A DNA stretch of 64,000 nucleotides from Microvelia longipes. Its lineage: Eukaryota; Arthropoda; Insecta; Hemiptera; Veliidae. A model generated the notes under the pieces. It searched no databases and was not told the origin of the DNA. It saw only the letters and a list, made by a program, of their open reading frames with translations. Position numbers and translations under genes: made by a program. Below are positions 26,201 through 36,956 of this stretch, piece after piece. The stretch is from assembly GCA_018340805.1 (NCBI GenBank), contig JACMZG010000008.1, forward strand, positions 30,455,847 through 30,519,846, given 5' to 3'. The stretch's first letter is position 1; each line of letters opens with the position of its first letter.

Positions 26201-29033
26201 GTTGCAAATTTTTTTGACTGCTTATGATTGTATAATTTTTTTTCTTTAGCCATTATGGTGGGAGTACATTTGGTGCATCAGTCTGGTGTTATCATTCCTT
26301 GGATTGGCAGCTGCAAGTAAAAATAGAGTCAGCACAATGAGAAAATATATGATGGGAATTGGAGTTTTTGGACTTGGTCCTGTTCTATATGCTAGTGTTT
26401 ATTATTTCCCTGAAGTTTATCAGTATGCATCCACTGGGGACACAACTGATGTCACTATGTGGCAGGTAAGATTTCGTGAACTTTCAAGATTTTTCGTCAC
26501 AATATTTTCAACTCTTAACACCACCAATGTCTTTCCACTTAAGTTATGTCCAAATGTAATAATTGTACTAACCTTTGTTTAGTGTATGAGGTAGGAATTT
26601 TTAAACATTTTTTTTTCAACCTGCTCTTTTGACTTAATTACAAAATATCTTGAAATGGCTTATTGATAATCTTTAGGACCTCAACCAGCCTTTAAAATCA
26701 CTTCATCTATTTTAAATTATAAAATAGATATGAAGTCTAAAACATTCATGAAAATGTGTTGTAACTAAAAATAATCTTACCAAAAACCAGTTCCATGGTA
26801 AAAAAAACTCCCTTACCTAGTCTTTAGTCCAAAAAAGTGGGGAAATCAATTTTTCTTTCCTGCCAAGTCATGTTCTTTTCGGTTGGAGACAGTCATTGGC
26901 GTTTAGAAGTGAAGTTGCTAGATTGGTAATACTAAAGGACCTTAGAATTATTAAATTTGAGATTTTATCTGGTAGGACTACACAGGGGCATAAGACAAAA
27001 TCCCCACACATCGTAATCCGCTCTTTAGTTAAGGCTGTCAGCATATAAAACTATTGTTCCCTAGCTTACCTTTTTGCTCTATTTTAAGCATAGGAATGTC
27101 GAATTTGATATTTTATAAAGTAGGAATGCACAAAGGCATGAGACAAATCCAAAAAGCCCTCATACAACAAAATCCGTTCAATAGTTTTAGTCCAAGAGCC
27201 AGACCTAAAAAATTGAGACTCATTTTGTACTACTTTAAACCAAATTTTTGTGAAATATATCTTAAATTATGAAGAAAAATCATAGTCTGCCTTCCAGAGT
27301 GGAGCTTCCACTCTGGAAAGGCACAAATTCCAGTTTTCTTGCAACAAGTGGTTCCCTGTAGGTCGTGTGCAAAACTTCAAGATAACACTTATTAAAGCTA
27401 ATAACATTTCTTATAAAACTAATGGTTTTTCATGAAAATCGGATCACTACAACTAAAGTTATGCCATTTGTTAAATGGGCAAAAAAATGCACAAAAGGTC
27501 AATATCTTTTCAAAAAAAATTACTAAGTTTGCATAAATTAACCATTTTTGGTATTTTTGAAACAGCCATAACTTTGGTTGTTGTTATCTGATTTTGATGA
27601 TTGAACACTTGTTTTATAGAACATTTTATCACATTTAAAAAATTTTCTCTTCATATTTTGTACACGATCCACAGGGAACCACTTATTTAAAGAAAACTGA
27701 AATTTGCGTGATTTTTTTAAAACTTTGAGCATGAGCAATCATATGAAGGGCTCTACTCTGGATAGGCAGATTATGTTTTGTTATTAAAGGTATATTTTCA
27801 GAAGAACTTTGCTTGAAGTAGTACAAAATGAGTCAAATGTTTTCAGGTCTAGCTCTTGGACTATTTAGTCTGTAGGTGGGTCAACAAAAAGTGCAGAAAG
27901 AATAAGAAGTCATCAAAAGTGCCATTTTCAAATCACTTTTTCTCCCTTTATACTTTCCCAATTTAGATGGTTTTTCTTCTTTTTGATCTACAAGGCACTT
28001 TTTTATATACCTATAGCCGTTTTCAGGCTACAGACACTCAAAACATTATAAAATATCTTACAAAAAACCACTTGTGTGGTGAAAAACTTCCCGCCAAGTC
28101 TTTGTTCCAAAAAATAGGGAGATCAACTTTTCTTTCCAAGTCATGTCCGTCAAGTACATGACTTTCCGAGTCAAGCAAGTCCGAAGACATGTTGTAGTTT
28201 AAATTTAGAGTTGTATATTCTGAGGACGAGTCAAGCAAGTCCGAAGACATGTTGTAGTATAAATTTAGAGTTGTATATTCTGAGGACGAGTCAAGCAAGT
28301 CCAAAGACATGTTGTAGTATAAATTTAGAGTTGTATATTCTGAGGACGAGTCAAGCAAGTCGAAGACATGTTGTAGTATAAATTTAGAGTTGTATATTCT
28401 GAGGACTAGTCAAGCAAGTCTGAAGACATGTTGTAGTATAAATTTAGAGTTGTATATTCTGAGGACGAGTCAAGCAAGAACAAATTAGGGAGGATGAGTG
28501 TAGCGAATCCGATGTGACTACTTTTTTCCTGTATTTTTTCCCCCGTGTACTTTTTCCAAATACCTCTTTTGCTATATTTTGAGGTATTACACAATTCAGG
28601 TGTTTGTGGAGATTAATCATTGAGGTGGTTAGAGGTGGTCTAACCATGATTAATCATAACAGATTTTAGCAATTGTCTTAATTGCAGCAGTTTTACTTAC
28701 CTCCATAGATCCAGGTGTATACAAAAGAAAGGAGTGAATGAATGAAATGATGTGATGAAGAATGAGTGACCATGATGCGAAAAATTGTGTTGATTTGATA
28801 TAGAATGACCCATGTGTAAAAACTAGATTACCAATTTATATCATATCATATTTCCTTCAATAAAGCTTTCTTTTCTTCTTTGTGATATTTTTTTCCTTTT
28901 TTAGGATTATCCTTATGGAGTTTTGTGGTATGTTTTCATTATTTTGGCTGTTCAAGTCCACTTATTCTCTCTCTTTTTTGCCAACAATCTTGTCAGGGCT
29001 TGGCAAGCTAGAGGAAGTAGGAAAAAGGAATAA
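20211..29033 (+). CDS. jagn: Jagunal, ER membrane protein (four coding exons, complete)
   Basis: Jagunal/JAGN1 is a multi-pass ER membrane protein needed for ER organisation and secretory traffic, for example in fly oocytes and human neutrophils. Joining 20211-20299, 25309-25450, 26250-26465 and 28905-29033 gives 191 residues plus stop, close to the usual 180-200, with consensus splice sites and matching phases. The N-terminus [17 protein letters not shown] and QRVA..YQ are family hallmarks. Hydrophobic segments follow in exon 2 ([14 protein letters not shown]), exon 3 (two) and exon 4. The C-terminus ends RGSRKKE, a basic ER-retrieval-like tail. The gene is divergent from osa and upstream of Sec24 on the same strand. 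Intron 1 carries a dead gypsy element, intron 3 a MITE and a 60-bp array. Identification is from remembered family sequence. Confidence 0.95.
21326..23380 (+). pseudogene. decayed Ty3/gypsy LTR retrotransposon in jagunal intron 1
   Basis: The reading frame is broken by stops and frameshifts. A gag-like ORF at 21368-21664 resumes in another frame from 21716 with the gypsy gag phrase [13 protein letters not shown]. Reverse transcriptase fragments lie at about 22130-22790, including KIDLKDQQ and the catalytic-site relative FQDDI, with a short (TA)n run just before it. RNase H follows at 22805-23377 ([21 protein letters not shown]). A tRNA-primer-like TGGCGACAAG lies at 21326. I could not identify LTRs or a convincing integrase, so the element is probably truncated and ancient. 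It shares the orientation of jagunal but is intronic and cannot encode a working polyprotein as it stands. Confidence 0.85.
23381..25308. other. remainder of jagunal intron 1, unassigned
   Basis: No clear gene. The first few hundred bases may be the decayed end of the gypsy element, but no integrase motif is readable. A slightly GC-richer patch at about 24150-24440 has a short ORF I do not recognise. The rest is AT-rich intron ending in the exon 2 acceptor. Confidence 0.5.
25309..25450 (+). CDS. jagn: jagunal coding exon 2
   Basis: The acceptor is tttacag. The exon encodes [20 protein letters not shown] onward to EIEELQIPK: the first membrane segment and the following loop. It ends in phase 0 at the donor gtaagt. 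Confidence 0.95.
26250..26465 (+). CDS. jagn: jagunal coding exon 3
   Basis: The acceptor is tttctttag. The exon encodes 72 residues beginning PLWWEYIW, with two hydrophobic segments ([12 protein letters not shown] and [19 protein letters not shown]), and ends VTMWQ at the donor gtaaga. Confidence 0.95.
26733..26877. repeat. direct repeat, left copy (right copy 28036-28145)
   Basis: The shared phrases 'aaaacatt', 'cttaccaaaaaccag', 'tctttagtccaaaaaa' and 'tttctttcc..ccaagtcatg' occur here and again at 28036-28145, on either side of the MITE. They may be two pieces of an older repeat that the MITE interrupted. Confidence 0.5.
27192..27860. mobile_element. MITE-like element with long terminal inverted repeats, copy A
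   Basis: The left end 'tccaagagccagacct' and 'actcattttgtactacttt' are mirrored at the right end ('actacttcaagcaaag' in reverse complement), with inverted similarity over roughly 110-120 bp into a 'ctgcct.tccagagt' box. There is no ORF for a transposase, so it is a non-autonomous or foldback element. Related copies lie at 30933-31457 and 55360-55735. Confidence 0.75.
28168..28480. repeat. 60-bp tandem array (five units plus a partial)
   Basis: Units start near 28171, 28231, 28291, 28351 and 28410, with a partial one at 28470. Each contains 'gtcaagcaagtccgaagaca' then 'tgttgtagtataaatttaga' then 'gttgtatattctgaggac'. One unit is 59 bp. The same module occurs once, in reverse, at 36957-37055 and again near 41203-41275 as the tail of the 5S-like repeat, so the array looks like an expansion of that tail. 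Units are adjacent with no spacers, so this is not CRISPR. Confidence 0.9.
28905..29033 (+). CDS. jagn: jagunal coding exon 4 and stop
   Basis: Encodes [20 protein letters not shown], the last membrane segment, then [18 protein letters not shown] and TAA. The acceptor is a polypyrimidine tract plus ttag. Confidence 0.95.
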   Translation, partial: DYPYGVLWYVFIILAVQVHLFSLFFANNLVRAWQARGSRKKE

Positions 29034-30932
29034 TTCAGCGCCAGGGAAAGAGTACAAAATGCATCTTGTTGTAACTTACAAAATTATGCTTTCCCTTGTT
29101 GCTTGAAAAGCACAAAAATTATGGATGCACTCGACTAAATAATTGTTAAATCTCGTTAATCATTAAAATCAAGACTCAATTTTTTATTTTAGGTAACCAC
29201 TTATTTTCAAATGTATTTATCTGGATTACTATGTTATTTTGTTTAAAATTTATTGTTACCTAGTTTTAATTAATTGTTTTATTAACTTGTACATTTTGTT
29301 GAGATCTTATTTGTTTTAAGATTTACCAAACAAATCAACTTGGCTTATAACTTAAAAAAAAATAACTTTTGGCCTAGAACTTTATTTCATCGTGTTTAAG
29401 AATATTACATATTGTATTATAATTTAAACAACTGTTTTAATTTTAAGCCATGACAAGGTTGCTCATTTTTTATTTATGATGCTGGAAAATAATTACCAGG
29501 ATAATATATTTTTGATCAATTTATTATTTTAATATTTTATTCTTATCAATTCTCAAAAGACATGTATCTTATATCTGTTTTTACGAAAAAGTCCCTTTAA
29601 ATATATCTTAAGTGAAATATATGTGGGATGTACTTTAATTTGACATAACTGTGTGTCAAGTAGTTAAGAAATATTGCTAAAGCATTTATTCTCATCTGTT
29701 TTACCAATGGAAATGAACTTTATTTTTATATTTTTATTTACTTTCTTATTTAATGCTGAAATAACTATTTAAGCTAAAACAACCAGCAGATTTTTTTTTT
29801 ACTTTGTTAAAACATGTGTCCAAACTGATTTAGATTAAAGAAAAACAATAGTATTTATTAACATCAGCTTAGAACTGAAGCCAGAAAATTTTCCTTAAAA
29901 AAATGGATATCCACAATTATTTTAATGTGCTAGCCACAGTTTGAAACCTATTTTTTTATGAGTTCTTTAATTTGCAGAAGGTTAAATGTTCAAATTCCCA
30001 ACTGAGTTTAAGAGACATATAATTGCTTTTTTATTCTTGGGAGGACTTTCTTCTCATAATTAAAAATATTATTTGTGTTATGGACTAGAGAAACCCTGTT
30101 TCCACTATGTTTAGATTATCAGAATTCAGTTTAGTTATTCAAATGAAATAAAAAGGGCTTCATTGTCCCACTGAACTAATGTAACTTCTAATATTAGAAT
30201 TCTTGTATATATTTGTATTTATTCATTTATTAGCAGGGATCTGGTAAAAAGTTATCCAAAGCACTTTGCTCACTTACTTTAGCAATTATAAAATTTACAG
30301 AAATATACAATCAACCTTTTTATGTATTGTAAAAAATATTAAAACGTTTATTGAGGTATTGAAACATTAGGAAATCAACTTTTTTTTATTTATTATTATT
30401 ATAAAAGACTTATAGATATTTATCTAATATATCTAGTCAGAACTTTAAATAATTCTATTTTTATGTGTAAAGAAATATTAGATAAGAATTCTTGCATTTT
30501 TAATTTTAAAATATGTCTAAATTATTTTTAGAATAATGTGTTCATGTGTTGTGACCAATTTGTTTATTTATAATATTTTGGTATTGGTACTTATACTGGG
30601 CAGAGGTTGGAAATAGAATATGATTTGATTTTATAATTATTTTATTCTTACAAGTTATTTTATTTGGAATTTTTTTCTAATGCATCTGTCTACATTAATC
30701 ATTTACCTAACTTATTCTTGTGAATTAAATCTAAACCTCTTAGGCTTTAAAATGTAAAAAAATGCTAAAAAGATATTTATTAACTAGTGTTAAATTCATG
30801 TTACCGTTTTTTTTAGAATTTCTGTGAAAGTCAATGTCAATTAGTGCAACAATGAAAAATATTTTTGGTAAGGGTGTTTCATGTTTAAAATGTTTTTGTT
30901 ATATATTTATACCTGCTAATATAGATATTATT

Positions 30933-31457
30933 CTAAGAGCCAGACTTGGAAAATATGACTCGTTTTGTACTGCTTCAAGAGAAATGTTTCTAAAAGTATA
31001 CCTCAAAAAATAATTTAGAAAAAACAGTCATCCAATCCTGAGTGAGGCGCTTCATAAATGTCCATGCTTGAAATTTTAAAATATTGTACTATTTTTATTT
31101 TAATTTTAGTAAATAGTTCTCCGTTAGTTGTACACAAAACTTAAAGAGACAATTTTTTTGTAGCTGATTAAATTTTTAACAAGAGTTAATACAATCAAAG
31201 GTTTGGTCTGGTTTGGTGATAGTAATAAATAACTGAAAAATATATAAAAGAAATCTTCTATATATCTGCAAACATCATATCTTAAAAAACTGACATTAGT
31301 ATGATTTTACAAACCTTAAAGCTTGCTCAATTTTATAAAATGATCAACTCTGTCTAGGCAGACTGATTTTTCTTCATAATTTAAGGTATATATTCAGAAA
31401 AAAGTTTATTTAAAGCAGTGCAAAGTAAGTCAGATTTTTCTGGTCCATCTCTTGGAC
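30933..31457. mobile_element. MITE-like element, copy B
   Basis: The left end reads 'taagagccagacttggaaaa' and 'gttttgtactgcttcaa'. The right end, in reverse complement, reads 'gtccaagagatggaccaga' and 'tttgcactgctttaaa'. Same family as the 27192-27860 element, more diverged. Confidence 0.65.
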
Positions 31458-32567
31458 TGTATGTGTTGTTATTTAATTACCTTCTTATGTAATCTAATTC
31501 CTTGTTTAAAGGAATGTTTTTCTTTATAAAATACTTACTGTTTTACTTTTTTGTAATTAGTGACTAATTTAATATTTTTTGATAAAAGTACATATTATAT
31601 GTTCTTATAATTGTATGCTTATGCACAATGTTTAGAAATATAAAATTGTTTAAATATCTTGGCATGGAGGTGACATAAGGTGCATTTGATTACCACATGA
31701 CATAGTGGACATGACATAGCATGGGAGTAGCCATGAACAAATTACCATGCTCTGAGTTAGGTTCTAGGTTACCTGGTTTATACCAGTTGTACTGTTTAGT
31801 TAGCTAAAAAGACTTAGGTACCAAAAGTGAGTCAAAGTAGGCCTATAGGTCACTTGAATAAAAAACTGACTGACAAAGAGAAAGTTTGTTAGTTCAAACA
31901 CTGTTTGGAGGAAGAAAATTATATCCCTATAGTGTTGAGGTACCATACTGGGTGAGGTGGTAGATAATAAAATCAAACAACTTATTTCCTAGTTAAAATC
32001 CTGAAATCATATTGTAACTTCTTATTGTTATAACAATTAGTACTTGATGGGGAAATGTTTGTTAGTTTAACATAAGCTGACCGCTTTTTAACAAGTATAG
32101 TTTGTTAAAAGTATTCAGTTAGTATAATTTTTTAATACATTTTTCACTATTTATATTAAACATTATTATTTAAAATGTTGTTTATGAAATTGTGATATTT
32201 ATAATGGCTATTGTAATAAAATTATTTGGAGCTAAGTTTAATAAATTTTAAAATTGTTATTTTTGCCATACTTGGAGTGTGTAGTGTAGTTTTTAAAGGA
32301 ATGTTTCTAATTCTTGATGATTTTAGTCCAGAAAGTATTAAAAGGTTCAATGAAGGTTTGTTGTTTCTAGAAATCTATGATAGACTGCTGACTAGAGATG
32401 TAGAGCTTATCTTTTTGTATGTAACCTCTTAGGAAGGTTATGACTTGGGTACTTCAGTTGATCACAATATGCAGTGAAGTGCATTACTTTTTAAAAATAA
32501 ATTTATCTACGTGTCTTAATGTTGTAATAAACTCCATAGATTTTCTGTTACTGTCATAAAGGTTTAG

Positions 32568-34130
32568 GTCTTCTAGTGGTGACCGTGGCAATGTAGATGA
32601 TAAATTCAATGTTTTGCTTCCATTGTGGTGAGCATCTTGTGGGACGTAATATATCATAGATTAAAACAGAGGGCTCTACAAAACTAAACCCTAGTTTTTA
32701 AAGCATTTTGTTTCCATCCGCGATGTAATACATCCCTGAAAATGCGTCCCGTAGTGAAATCATCTGAGGATGCCTCCTAAATTCATCTGCTTGAGTGGTT
32801 CTCAACCTTTTTTACTCACCGCCTCTTTTTAGATTCTTAAAATTTCCATCGCCCCTCTTTTCACGATGCATGGAAACATTAAATACAATTTATCATTCTA
32901 TTAATTTAATTAGTTTGTTGATGGGTAACTCGTATGTAGGAGTACTTACATACACTTTAAAATGAATAAGTTTTATGAAAATATGATGTTCCTTTCAATT
33001 TGTTGTTCATTACATATGATCTCTCATGCGACCTTTATTAGGCTGCATTACTTCAAGAAAGGCATGCATTGTTCTTTATGTGAGCGCAGGGAGCAAAATA
33101 AAATACCTTTTAAAAAGGAATTATGAAGATAGTAGTCTTTTATTTAAAAAAAAAGTTTCATTAACACATAAAAAACTTAGCTTTTAATTATTGAAAAATT
33201 GTCATCTTCAGAGTTTAAGCAAACAAAAATAACTGAAAAAAGTACCAGACTAAACAAAAGAAAAGTCCACCTCCAATAGTTAAAATAAACCTACCTTACG
33301 TACATAATACCGTAAAAAGAGATATAAAAATTAATTTAGTGTTCTTTTTTGGGTTTATACTAAATTAATTTGTATACATTTTTTACTGTATTATTTTTGT
33401 AAATTAGTTTTATCTTAACTATTGGTGGTGGACTTTTCTTTTGTTTATAGTCTGGTATAGTCTGGTTCAGTTATTTTTGTTTGTTTAAACTCTAAAAATA
33501 GCTATTTTCAATTCTTAAAAGCCATTTGTTAATAAGTTTTTTTAAAATATAGGACTTCTGTCTTCATTATTCTTTTTTATAATTATCTCTTAGTGGTTCA
33601 ATGAACATTATTCTTTTAAAATACCTTTTGGTCAAATGAAGGTGCTATTTTTAAGAAATGTGACATCTATCATCAATATGTGAAATTATGTTATCTGCCT
33701 CTTTTAATTTATATAGAAAACTATATTTTTATTCCAGGAATTTTTGAGACATTCAATATTCTAATTATATTAAACAGCATTTGTCTTTTCACACAAATAT
33801 AATTAATAATTCATAGCCAGCTTTTGACCTTAACAATCATCATCAGTGCTGGTGAGATAGCCGGTTTCTTAGGCCACAGCTTAAGAATAATAATTGTTAA
33901 GGACGAAAGCTGTCAATTTATTATTAATTATATTCTTGTAGAAAGAGAAAAATGCTGTTTACTTTGTATTTTTATTTTTGCTCCTAGCTGTTACATCTCT
34001 CCCTTTACGTCTCGTTTCTTTTTACGTTTTATCATCTTCTTAGAATCCTTAATTGCTCCCAGGGGGACATTATCACCCGTGTTGAGAACCACTGATCCCT
34101 ACATTGTCGCAGTCACCACTGGAGGACTTA
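32568..34130. mobile_element. decayed Penelope-like region with inverted ends
   Basis: The left end 'aggtcttctagtggtgaccg' (about 32568) is inverted at the right end near 34099-34130 ('gtcaccactggaggactt'). These match the ends of the better-preserved units at 35.3-35.7 kb. Between them are a further ribozyme-like fragment at 32725-32755 and a large hairpin at 33179-33523. No intact reverse transcriptase or GIY-YIG ORF is visible. Confidence 0.5.
33179..33523. repeat. long inverted repeat, arms about 165 bp
   Basis: The left arm 33179-33342 pairs with the right arm 33357-33523. For example 'aagcaaacaaaaataactga' and 'gaaaagtccacctccaatag' are mirrored by 'tcagttatttttgtttg' and 'ctattggtggtggactttt'. 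The spacer is about 14 bp. Identity looks around 80-85 percent by eye. Confidence 0.8.
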
Positions 34131-35294
34131 AAACTTCAAATTAATTTTATGTTCAATGAATTGTACTAATAATATTTTACCATTTCATGTAACCATGATA
34201 TAACTTTTCTGGAGAGAAGCCTTTGAATAACCTTTTAATATAAAAATTACACCATCTATAAAATTTTATATCATATTAAAACACCATACTGTATTTTATT
34301 CTCTATTTATTAAAACCCTTTTTTGAAACAATTGTCATGTAATGGTAGTTTCATATATTTTAACTTCAATATTCACAATGTACCTGGCAAATTTCTTTGT
34401 AATTGCACTATATATGTGTTTATTAAACCTGTTATTTATTTTTTATAAATAAATAAAATCAACAGTGTAATTTTATGGGTATGCAATATGATTTTACTTG
34501 AAATATATTTATTTATGTGTAAATAGTAACTTTCTGTGTTATATTATTACATCCTCATCATGTTTCTCTGATCTTAAAGTATATCATTTACTAAAAAAGT
34601 GTTATTTTGATTAACAAATAAAATAAATCTTTTTAAATTAGGGTTAAATATTATTAATTATACATTCTAAAGTAATAGGCTATTAAATCTTATTTTTTTG
34701 TGTTAACGGAGGCAAAACGCAACGGTCTCTATAGGAAAAGCTTTACTCCTTGGAACCAAAGCATACAACATCTGAAGAAGGATAACTCCTGATCATCCAA
34801 AGTTATCCTTACTTAAGATTTCCCGTCGGAAACTAAGTTGACATAGCCTAGCGCATGGTCCAGCCTTACCATGAAGCGTGGGTGGGGACTTACCAACTTT
34901 TCCTCTGCCCAGCCCATACCGAAACAACCATTGTAGCTTTACCCCACTAAAACTCTGGAGGTAAACTCTGCCAGGTCTACCTATTGCACCATGGTTCCAG
35001 CTCATTGTCATTAAGTCCCATTCTGTAAGAGAAAACTTTATTAGAATTCTAAGCAAGGAAATTTTAATTGCCTGAAGCTTGCTTGGGGTAGTTAGTTATA
35101 GTTTTGGCAACTGTGGAAAATCCGTAGTAGCTGAAATAAACTGAGGGTCAAAATCTTTTCTCTGTGTTATGCAAGACATTTTTCCACTTATGTATTTTTT
35201 TACCTAAGGATAGGAAAAAAGATGTCCTCAAGAAGTTTTAGATTTGTAGGAGATGATCAGTTATGGGCTTAATCAGAAATCCTTAATCAGAATT

Positions 35295-35572
35295 GAAGAT
35301 TTAGGTCTTCCGGTGGTGACCGCGTCAATGTAGATGAAGAATCTGACGTTTCGCTTCCACTGTGGGAGGCATCTTTAGGGATGTAGGACATCATGGATAG
35401 AAACGCAATGCTCTACAAAACTGAACTGTTTTCTGTCAGTTCAGTTCAGTTTTGTGGAGCATTGCGTTTCTATCCATGATGTCCATCCCTGAAGATGCCT
35501 CCCACAGTGGAAGCGAAACGTCGGATTCTTCATCTACATTGACGCGGTCACCACCGGAAGACCTAAATCTTC
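35295..35572. mobile_element. Penelope-like palindrome with hammerhead-like motifs
   Basis: Two near-identical arms (35295-35428 and 35442-35572) lie tail-to-tail. Each begins AGGTCTTCCGGTGGTGACCG in its outer part. The arrangement fits the inverted terminal units of Penelope-like elements, which are known to carry hammerhead ribozyme motifs. The right arm has an intact-looking ribozyme core; the left arm has a changed core base. Confidence 0.7.
35478..35537 (+). ncRNA. hammerhead-ribozyme-like motif (copy B, core intact)
   Basis: The core CTGAAGA (35489-35495, matching CUGANGA) is followed by a stem-loop GCCTCC...GGAAGC with one mismatch, then GAAAC and GTC (to 35522), the expected cleavage triplet. 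Helix I forms between ATCC before the core and GGAT after the triplet, and again between GATG and CATC further out. Helix III is minimal (one C-G pair), as in Penelope-like hammerheads thought to act as dimers. One extra U sits between the core and helix II. Activity is not shown. Confidence 0.6.
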
Positions 35573-35589
35573 ATCAGTTCACTTTTCTA

Positions 35590-35710
35590 GAGCATTGTGT
35601 TTCTATCCATGATGTCCTACATCCCTGAAGATGCCTCCACAGTGGAAGCGAAAACGTCGGATTCTTCATCTACATTGACGAGGTCACCACCGGAAGACCT
35701 AAATCATCAT
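35590..35710 (+). repeat. third Penelope-like terminal unit (ribozyme core with an extra A)
   Basis: A direct copy of the preceding arm, about 97 percent similar by eye. Its CTGAAGA core is at 35625-35631, but GAAA has become GAAAA (35650-35654) and one C is missing from the helix II loop side, so it is probably inactive. The 135-residue ORF starting here is a chance reading through repeats. Confidence 0.7.
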
Positions 35711-35774
35711 GACAACAACCACGAAAGCCTACGCAGCTTTATCAGAATTACACACACATTCATTTCAGAGTCCA

Positions 35775-35852
35775 CATCTAACAACTTGAGTAGTAAAGTA
35801 GCTTTTCATTACTACTTAAGGAAAGCTACTTTACCACTCAAGTTGTTGGATG
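35775..35852. repeat. hairpin, 32-bp arms
   Basis: CATCTAACAACTTGAGTAGT... (35775-35806) is mirrored by ...AGTTGTTGGATG (35821-35852) with few mismatches and a 14-bp spacer. A second small perfect hairpin, AAAGAGGCC-TTC-GGCCTCTTT, lies at 35948-35968. Confidence 0.8.
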
Positions 35853-36209
35853 TTATCCCTAGTGCATTTATGGGCTACTCCATAAATGCATTTCACGTTG
35901 CAAGAAACTATGATTACATCTACTGGTCAGTTTCCTCAGTATATAAAAAAGAGGCCTTCGGCCTCTTTGCCAGACAAGGAATTTTTTCTTCGAAAATTCG
36001 CTAAAATCACAAAAGTCAACTTGTTGACATAAGTTGATCACAAAAGTCAGATTGTTCTTTACATCAGTTAGATGGTTAACTAGGAAATGAACTTAAATGA
36101 AGTTGACTAGGAATGAACCAAAACTTTTGAGTAACACTCACCCAACTCCATTGGTTCTACTATCCTGGTTAAGGTTAAAATCATGGGTTATATCCATATA
36201 TTTGTATGA

Positions 36210-36605
36210 ACATTTGTTTCTTAGAACCAAGTTTCCATGAAACACAATAACTTTCGAAGGCTTTGTCACATAGGAATGAAACTTGGTACAAATAGTAACC
36301 TTGAAAAATTAACGACAGCAAAAATTGCACCTAACTCAAATATAATTTGATTGGGCTGGAAATAAATACGCACATCCTATTATGTAAGTTTAACACATAT
36401 ACAAAGTTAAACTTTATTATCAGCATTAGTTCCGATTTTATTGTTGGACATATACAACTTTATGTAAACTAAAAACGTTTTTCAACTTTTAGATTTGTAA
36501 ACTCGCTAATATTGTTGCAATGTACAAAACTAGTAGGACAAAAACAGCTAAAATACGACACAGGGAGGCGCAGGGCCCTAAAGGCTAAAGGCCTCTTGTT
36601 TTTTA
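36210..36605 (+). repeat. dispersed repeat (second copy at 50060-50340)
   Basis: Shares 'cacaataactttcgaa', 'gaaacttggtac', 'aacctt' and an ending 'aaaggcctct' with 50060-50340 ('cacgataactttcgaa', 'aaaggcctct'). No ORF; unclassified. Confidence 0.55.
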
Positions 36606-36956
36606 ATGCTTTCAACAAAAAAATATAGTTATGAAACTAGATAGTTATTTAATTAATTTGATTTTAACTGAATTTAAACCTAAAATAAACATAATAAAAA
36701 TGGTATAAGATGTCAATATTGTTCGACCCCATTCAAAGTTTTTGTGACCCCCACTTTAAGAACCACTTAATTAATAGACCTTTTATTGAAAAAATTACTT
36801 TATTTTTCAAGTATAAAATAGTCTTCCCTTATTTTCCATGAGGAAATAGTATATACTTTACCTACAATATACAGTCAGATTTTACAAAGTTTAGCACCCA
36901 GTGAAAAAATTCTAAGCATGGCACTGCTAATGCTGATTGCCAAGTAAGCAGTGTTT

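Noticed and set aside
28168..28480. Possible CRISPR array
   Set aside because: Units abut directly, with no spacers, and the sequence is a eukaryotic intron.
28038..28594. Minus-strand ORFs with a repeated 20-residue unit ([20 protein letters not shown])
   Set aside because: They are the translation of the 60-bp non-coding tandem array, in an intron, antisense to jagunal. The period being divisible by three explains the open frame.
34793..35056. 87-residue minus-strand ORF in a GC-richer patch
   Set aside because: The peptide has Gly/Arg/Pro runs but no motif I recognise. It is probably part of an unclassified repeat.
35597..36004. 135-residue ORF
   Set aside because: It runs through a Penelope-like terminal unit and two hairpins. 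No domain is recognisable.
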